DNA from: JACVRW01 sp963813495
GTDB lineage: Bacteria > Actinomycetota > Thermoleophilia > Solirubrobacterales > Thermoleophilaceae
Length of the DNA: 64,000 nt
Assembly (NCBI GenBank): GCA_963813495.1
Contig: CAWEZC010000005.1
Location: 806,001-870,000 of the forward strand
Direction: 5' to 3'
Numbering within the stretch: the stretch's first letter is position 1; the number at the start of each line of letters is the position of its first letter. Made by a program: the position numbers and the translations under genes. The notes beneath the pieces were generated by a model. The model did no database searches, was not told where the DNA came from, and worked only from the letters and a program-made list of their open reading frames with translations. Below are positions 59,553-64,000 of the stretch, one piece after another.

Positions 59553-60511
59553 GCCGCAACGCTGGGCAGGACATGTTCACCGAAGGCGTCGATGAACGCG
59601 GCGAGGTCTTGGCCGACGTGGTGCAGGTTGATCTCGTCGAAGCCCAGTGCGGCGAGGTCCTGCAACCAGGCCACGTGACGGGCCGGGTCAGCGGAGACCA
59701 GGACGGTCTCGCGCACCTGCTCGGGAGTGACCTCCAGGGCCAGGCGGTCGAAGTCCTCGACCATCTCGAGGTCCCAGCAGACCGGCGGTGGAAAGACATT
59801 CGTGCGCCACTGCTCGTGGGCCAAGCGCTCTGCCTCTGCTTCGGTGGCGGCCCACGAGAGGTGGACCTGCAGGACGAGCCGCTTGCCCTCGCCGCCGTTC
59901 GAGCGGAAGGCGGCGATCATCTCCTCGAGCTTGGCGCGCGGCTGGTTGACCGTGGCCAGGCCGTCGGCCCACTCGCCCACCCAGCCGGCCGTCTCCACGC
60001 TGATGGCGGGCCCGATGAGAGGCGGCGGCGACTGAGGCAGGGTGTGCAGCTTGGCCCGGTCGACCTGAACGAGCCCGTCGTGCGAGACCGTCTCCCCGGC
60101 GAACAGCGCACGCATGACGTCGACAGACTCGCGCAGACGGGCATTGCGCGTGGCCTTGTCGGGCCACGGGGCGCCCGTGATGTGCTCGTTGGAGGCCTCC
60201 CCCGTGCCGAGCGCCACCCACAGGCGTTCGGGGAACATCTCGCACAGCGTGGCGGCCGCCTGCGCGATGATTGCCGGGTGGTAGCGCTGCCCGGGGGCGT
60301 TGACCACCCCGAAGGGGAGTCCGGTCGTTGCCATCGCCGCACCGAGCCACGACCAGGCGAAGCCCGACTCGCCCTGCCGCTCGCTCCAGGGGGAGAAGTG
60401 GTCGGATGACATGATCGCGCCGAAGCCCGCGGCCTCGGCGTGCCTTGCGTGCTCGAGCAGGCGGCTGGGCGGTATCTGCTCGTGCGAGCAGTGCAGGCCG
60501 ACTAGAGGCAC
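59549..60511 (-). CDS. LLM-class flavin-dependent oxidoreductase
   Basis: A 320-residue luciferase-like monooxygenase fold enzyme. PLVGLHCSHEQIPPSRLLEH, AEAAGFGAIMSSDHFSPWSE, RLWVALGTGEASNEHITGAP and NARLRESVDVMRALFAGETV are typical of the F420-dependent glucose-6-phosphate dehydrogenase-like (TIGR03557/TIGR03885) branch. The cofactor may be FMN or F420; sequence alone does not settle it. It is the first gene of the operon with the GH13 enzyme, a link that suggests sugar or osmolyte metabolism. Confidence 0.88.
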   Translation of the reverse strand: MPLVGLHCSHEQIPPSRLLEHARHAEAAGFGAIMSSDHFSPWSERQGESGFAWSWLGAAMATTGLPFGVVNAPGQRYHPAIIAQAAATLCEMFPERLWVALGTGEASNEHITGAPWPDKATRNARLRESVDVMRALFAGETVSHDGLVQVDRAKLHTLPQSPPPLIGPAISVETAGWVGEWADGLATVNQPRAKLEEMIAAFRSNGGEGKRLVLQVHLSWAATEAEAERLAHEQWRTNVFPPPVCWDLEMVEDFDRLALEVTPEQVRETVLVSADPARHVAWLQDLAALGFDEINLHHVGQDLAAFIDAFGEHVLPSVAA

Positions 60512-60623
60512 CCGCTATGCCTACCCGCTCGCCGCTCGCAACACTCCCCCGACGCTGGTGCGGGTCGCGCGCAGAGCTGTTCATTTCCTCGCTCCCCGTT
60601 CGTCACATAGGCGACGATTCCCC

Positions 60624-60639
60624 AAAGGAGGAAGCGATG
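60624..60639 (+). promoter_or_regulatory. strong ribosome site before the broken YCII gene
   Basis: AAAGGAGG at 60624-60631 lies 5 bases before ATG 60637. It is the best Shine-Dalgarno match in this segment and shows that the YCII reading frame was once a well-translated gene. Confidence 0.6.
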
Positions 60640-61034
60640 AAGTACATGCTGCTCATTCATCAGGGCACGACCCCCACCCCACCGTCGGAGGACTGGGAGA
60701 ACCTCTCGGAGGAGGAGAAGGGGGCGGTCTACAACGCCTACAAGGCGCTCAGCGACACGCCCGGGGTCAGCCCCGGCCTGCAGGAGGACAAGACGGCCGC
60801 CCGTGACGGCAACCACGGTGCGCCGTCGCCGTGCAGGTCACGAGCAGGAGGCTGGTCGCCGGACGGCTACCCTTCACGTGCTGAAGGCACCAAGGAGTCG
60901 ATCGGCGGCTACCTCCTGCTGGCTTTCGCCGGCGGAGGCCGAGGACATCGAGGCGCCGCAATCAGGTGAGACTGGCCGCGGCTGGATGCCCGGCGGCCGC
61001 GATGGGCGGGCGCGGTCGAGGTGCGCCCAATAGT
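60637..61034 (+). pseudogene. YCII/DGPF-domain gene broken by frameshifts
   Basis: The start is intact: KYMLLIHQGTTPTPPSEDWE, then LSEEEKGAVYNAYKALSDTP is a normal YCII/DGPF opening. After GVSPGLQEDKTA the frame is lost: TATTV appears in a second frame, GTKESIGGYLLLAF returns in the first, PAEAEDIEA is in the second again, and VEVRP in a third near 61020. The intact gene would be about 120-130 residues. DGPF proteins sit next to ECF42 sigma factors, and a broken one follows here. Frameshifts occur several times, so a simple sequencing error is unlikely unless the whole segment is low quality. Confidence 0.8.
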
Positions 61035-62324
61035 CAGAGTGGCTGGCGATCCTCCACGAGTCGGGTTCCGCGAGCGGCGTGGGCCGTCTCGGCGCCGGCT
61101 GATCGCCTTGTCCTCGGCGACTTCGACAGTCGCCAGAGGAGGCTGCGCCAGCGAGGCCTTCGCCGTCGCCGCGGAGCGCGGCGGCACGCGACGGCCGCTG
61201 CGCAGCGGCCAGACCGTGCGCCTGGCTGGTGATGATCGGCGCGCAACCGAGCCATCCCGGAACGCATTCGGGCCGAGGAAGAGGTCCGCACCCGCTCGTC
61301 GGCGCTGGTGAAGACACGGCCTGATCGGCGGCCGCAGAGGCGGCCGTGGCGAGCCTTCGGAGGACATGGATGACTCTGGCTGGATGCGACCCCCGTTGCG
61401 CTAGACGAGCGCCTCGAACTGGTCTTCGCCTGCTGCGGCGTCAGAGACGTTGCCGCGGGAGGCCCGACGCGCTCGATCTGCGGACGGTCGGCGGCCGAGC
61501 ACGCGCGAGGTCGGTCGGTCGCCTTCGAGGTCGCGAGGCGGGATGGCGCGCCGGCTGGTCGCGGGCCCAGCGCTGAGATCAGGCGGCTCGGCGTCGAAGC
61601 CCTTCCGCGTCGCCCCTGAGCACCTGACAAGGCCGATCGCCGTTTGCTTTCGTCGGTGCTCGCCGTGGCCATACAGCTGATCTCGTCGCCGTGTGTCTTT
61701 GAACGGCCGTGGCGAGCTGGCCGCCGAGGCCGGCTGCCGCAAGCTGGTCGGCAAACGTGCCGTTGACCGAGCTGATGCCCGACGAGCCCGAGGCTCGACG
61801 GACTGCTGGCGATGATGTTGCTGCTCGACGCCCGGCGCGAGGCGCGCTTCGATGACGGCGAGCTGGTGCTCTTGGCCGACCAGGACCGGTCGCAATGGGA
61901 TACGGAGCAGATCGCCGCGGGACGGGAGCGGCTCGAGCGGGCCCTGGCTCTACGCGGGCGCGGCCCCTACGTGGTGCAGGCGGCCATCGCATCCCTGCAC
62001 GCCGAGGAGCCGCGCGACTGGCCCCAGATCGCCGCCCTGTACGGCGAGCTCTCCCGCCTCACCGAGTCCCCGGTCGTGGAGCTCAACAGGGCCGTCGCCA
62101 TCGCCGAGGCGCAGGGGCCCGAGGCGGGACTCGAAATCGTGGATCGAGTGGCTCTGGAGGACTACCGCTACCTGCACTCGACGCGCGGCGAGCTGCTGCG
62201 CCGGCTTGGTCGCACCGAGGAGGCCCGCGACGCCTACCGCCGCGCGCTGGCGCTGGCGCACGACGACGCCGAGCGGCACCTGCTCGAGCGGCGGATGGCG
62301 AAACTCGGCGCGTGGCGTCGATGA
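61035..62324 (+). pseudogene. ECF42-like sigma factor, frameshifted, with intact C-terminal domain
   Basis: Sigma-70 ECF fragments appear in changing frames: FRERRG, RLVLGDFDS and ASEAFAVAAERG near 61060-61180 (region 2 pieces), LDERLELVFACC near 61405, and LMPDEPEA near 61770. From 61812 to 62324 one frame is intact and gives the SnoaL/TPR-like C-terminal extension of ECF42: MMLLLDARREARFDDGELVL, DQDRSQWDTEQIAAGRERLE, AAIASLHAEEPRDWPQIAAL, YGELSRLTESPVVELNRAVA and LHSTRGELLRRLGRTEEARD. The full-length factor would be about 410 residues. Region 4 is not recognisable. The broken partner YCII gene lies just upstream, as expected for this module. Confidence 0.8.
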
Positions 62325-62354
62325 GTTTGGGCCCCACCGGCGGTCCAAGCAGGT

Positions 62355-62720
62355 ATGAACCTCGAGAACAGCGCAGCCGGCCGGACCGAGGGGTATGTGG
62401 ACATCTATCTGCTCCCGCTGCCGGAGAAGAATCTCGAGCCCTACCGCCGGCAGGCCGTCGCGTTCGGGAAAGTGGCCAAGGAGCACGGGGCGCTCAGCTA
62501 CCGCGAGTTCCTCGGCGACGACCTCGACCAGAACCTGAAGGTGCAGGACGGCGTACTGCTGACGGCGGCCGTGGCCGAGTTCGAGTCCCGTGCGCACCGT
62601 GACGAGGTCATGGCCAAGGTGATGGCGGATCCCCGAGTCACCGAGATGATCGAGGGCGAGCAGGTCGCCGACATGAGCCAGATGCGTTACGGCGGCTTTC
62701 AGGCCTTCGTCGATCCGTGA
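62355..62720 (+). CDS. DUF1428-family protein
   Basis: A 121-residue protein: GYVDIYLLPLPEKNLEPYRR, AFGKVAKEHGALSYREFLGD, FESRAHRDEVMAKVMADPRV and QMRYGGFQAFVDP, the ferredoxin-like dimeric alpha/beta-barrel DUF1428 family. Often found with YCII-type proteins and ECF sigma factors in actinobacteria; here it lies 30 bases after the broken sigma gene and is intact. The function is unknown. Confidence 0.88.
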   Translation: MNLENSAAGRTEGYVDIYLLPLPEKNLEPYRRQAVAFGKVAKEHGALSYREFLGDDLDQNLKVQDGVLLTAAVAEFESRAHRDEVMAKVMADPRVTEMIEGEQVADMSQMRYGGFQAFVDP

Positions 62721-62800
62721 GCCCGGCTCCGGCATCGACACCCCGCGAGGACGTGTCGGTCGAGATCTTCTATCTCCGGCCGGCGGCGGGGCCGTGACCT

Positions 62801-63127
62801 TCACCGGGGTGCGTACATGATCACCGCGACGCCCACGAGGCAGATCGCGGCTCCACTGATGTCATAGCGGTCAGGGCGGAAGCTGTCGAAGGCAACGCCC
62901 CACGCCATCGAGCCGACGATGAACACGCCGCCGTAGGCGGCCAGCACGCGTCCGAACTCGTTTTCGGGCTGGAACGCGGCCACCACGCCGTAGATGGCGA
63001 GGCTGAGTGCCCCGAGCAGGCCTACGAGAATTCCCTTGTCGTCGGGGATCGCCACCCAGACCAGGTAGGCCCCACCCATCTCGGCGATCGCGGCCGCGAC
63101 GAACAGGGCGATCGACCTGGTCGTCAC
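62801..63127 (-). CDS. YnfA-family (UPF0060) membrane protein
   Basis: A 108-residue inner-membrane protein with four hydrophobic helices: SIALFVAAAIAEMGGAYLVW, ILVGLLGALSLAIYGVVAAF, RVLAAYGGVFIVGSMAWGVA and ISGAAICLVGVAVIMYAP. This length and the EMGGAYLVW motif are typical of YnfA, a small-multidrug-resistance-like protein. Start GTG 63127 overlaps the stop of the SnoaL-like reading frame (63124-63126), the usual GTGA coupling. Role: possible drug or metabolite efflux. Confidence 0.9.
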   Translation of the reverse strand: MTTRSIALFVAAAIAEMGGAYLVWVAIPDDKGILVGLLGALSLAIYGVVAAFQPENEFGRVLAAYGGVFIVGSMAWGVAFDSFRPDRYDISGAAICLVGVAVIMYAPR

Positions 63128-63505
63128 GTCGCGGCTGGGTCGAGGCCGAGCTGCTCGTAGCGGTTGAGGCTGTCCTCGATGACCCCAGAGCGCGGCAATG
63201 CGCTCGCCGCTGAAGGTGAAGAAGTAGACCTCGTCGACGCGCTCGAAGCTCCGGCCGGTCGGGGCATGGCCGCGCCACTCGCCGAGGTGGGTGGCCGAGC
63301 AGGCAAATCGCGCGACCACCGTCTCTGCCTCCGCGACGAGCTCCACGATGTCCATCCGCACGTCGGGGAAGGAGCGACGAAAGGCGCTGAACCATTCGCG
63401 CACCTCGCCGGTCATGTCGGAGGTGAACAGCTCGTCGATGACCTCGTCGCGGCCGCCGTTGACCGCCTCGTCGACGAAGCGCTGCACCGTCTGCTTTGTT
63501 ACCAC
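63124..63505 (-). pseudogene. SnoaL-like/ester-cyclase gene with frameshift
   Basis: The first part is a SnoaL-like fold: VQRFVDEAVNGGRDEVIDEL, FTSDMTGEVREWFSAFRRSF, FERVDEVYFFTFSGERIAAL, ending in LWG. In the next frame the normal ending VIEDSLNRYEQLGLDPAAT follows and stops at 63124. The shift lies in a GGGG run near 63188; two bases appear to be missing. Without the shift the protein would be about 128 residues and coupled to ynfA. Could be a true mutation or a sequence error. SnoaL proteins bind small hydrophobic substrates. Confidence 0.8.
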
Positions 63506-63681
63506 AGCGGCAGCGTAGGCGACCAGAGCCTCCCGGCCGGGGACCATCACCGGGGAGAGGCCAAGGTCACTCCACCGGCGGAGGCGAGGTCCTAGCTACA
63601 TCGGCCGCCACGGCACCAGCCCTTCTACGATCGTGCCGATCCGGGCCACGGACGAGTGCAAGGAGAACCTCCTGAGCTTCA

Positions 63682-64000
63682 TCAGGGCCTGACGCTGCGG
63701 GTGCCTTTGCCTTCCGGCCACGCCGCGGAGATCTGACGGACATGCCGGTGATCGGTTCCGCAGCATCCACCGAGCACGTTGAGCCGAGGAAGGCTTCTTG
63801 CCAGCGCCGCGTACCGGGCGCCGAGGTCGACCGGGTCGCCCTCGTCGAGCTCGGTTGCCTCGTCGAGCTCTTCGTGGCTCTTGGTGGACGCGTTGGCGCG
63901 CAGGCCGCCGATCCGCTCCTGCCAGGGTTCGTCCGCCCTGAGCACGCTCTCGAAGTGCGTGGGGTGGGCGCAGTTGATCATGAAGTAGGCAGGACCGCGC
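63682..64000 (-). CDS. homocysteine S-methyltransferase family, 3' part only
   Basis: The C-terminal 100 or so residues of a homocysteine S-methyltransferase-like protein; the 5' part is beyond base 64000. Visible: GPAYFMINCAHPTHFESVLR (zinc-binding Cys in INCAHP), GLRANASTKSHEELDEATEL, GDPVDLGARYAALARSLPRL and LNVLGGCCGTDHRHVRQI (zinc Cys pair). These enzymes methylate homocysteine to methionine, using S-methylmethionine or related donors. The stretch 63506-63681 between it and the SnoaL-like gene holds no gene I can support. Confidence 0.88.
   Translation of the reverse strand, partial: RGPAYFMINCAHPTHFESVLRADEPWQERIGGLRANASTKSHEELDEATELDEGDPVDLGARYAALARSLPRLNVLGGCCGTDHRHVRQISAAWPEGKGTRSVRP

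Noticed and set aside
62801..63550. A 249-residue SnoaL-YnfA fusion protein
   Set aside because: The stretch joining the two is low-complexity Arg/Pro from the wrong frame, and the true SnoaL ending exists in the next frame with a stop overlapping the ynfA start.

Overview
The window is GC-rich chromosomal DNA with dense, often 4-bp-overlapping genes, many GTG/TTG starts and no rRNA, tRNA, phage or IS genes that I can see. The protein set points to a high-GC actinobacterium, most probably class Thermoleophilia (Solirubrobacterales-like). It includes AbiEi/DUF559 proteins, MmpL-type RND, DUF1269, PadR, F420/LLM-type oxidoreductase, a multi-domain transglycosylase/LytM/M15 wall hydrolase, PKD/NHL secreted proteins with Arg-rich tails and secreted proteins with decapeptide repeats. 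This placement is inference from gene content, not from a marker tree.

Layout. 1-7.4 kb: a truncated LysR gene, a lipoprotein, an arginase-fold protein, metallophosphoesterase, YjbR/MmcQ, a RibD-C/DHFR-like reductase, a GNAT remnant, a CorA transporter, a permuted-papain (YiiX-like) protein, a GYD protein and two small unknown genes. 7.6-16.3 kb: ftsH and hpt, a LOG-family nucleotide hydrolase, a TrpF-like protein, deoC and a two-gene aldehyde dehydrogenase pair that looks like a split ALDH16, then an ICMT-like methyltransferase and an AbiEi/DUF559 protein. 16.9-27.1 kb: one long nucleoside uptake and salvage operon on the minus strand: CYTH-cytidine deaminase fusion, purine nucleoside phosphorylase, adenosine deaminase, BMP-type binding lipoprotein, ABC ATPase, two permeases and a large phosphorylase-like protein of unknown function. 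upp is divergent from it. 27.1-33.4 kb: methyltransferase/TetR with a clear operator and a divergent cupin gene, a lysyl-oxidase-like protein, a flavin monooxygenase, tilS and an HTH-class III nucleotide cyclase fusion.

33.5-46.8 kb: a two-domain fatty acyl-CoA reductase, a tandem palindromic repeat, an NHL/PKD secreted protein, an acyltransferase-epimerase-coiled-coil operon, another nucleoside phosphorylase, the large wall hydrolase, a repeat protein, DUF1269 and a lipoprotein. 46.8-60.5 kb: an MmpL transporter, a beta-oxidation pair coupled to a sirtuin, SRPBCC/PadR, a SIS protein, a Baeyer-Villiger-type monooxygenase, a CAP protein and an operon of LLM oxidoreductase, GH13 glucosidase/trehalose-synthase-like enzyme and a TrkA-domain channel-like protein. 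60.6-64 kb is a decaying segment: a YCII/DGPF gene and its ECF42-like sigma factor are broken by many frameshifts, a SnoaL-like gene is frameshifted, and DUF1428, YnfA and a truncated homocysteine S-methyltransferase remain.

Main theme: nucleosides enter by the BMP/ABC system, are deaminated (add, cdd), phosphorolysed (PNPs) and fed to hpt and upp, while deoxyribose 5-phosphate can go through deoC and an aldehyde dehydrogenase. The most unusual items are the CYTH-cytidine deaminase fusion, the 571-residue phosphorylase-like protein that closes the nucleoside operon, the split ALDH16 pair, the palindromic repeat found both between genes and inside a gene, and the decayed ECF42 module.
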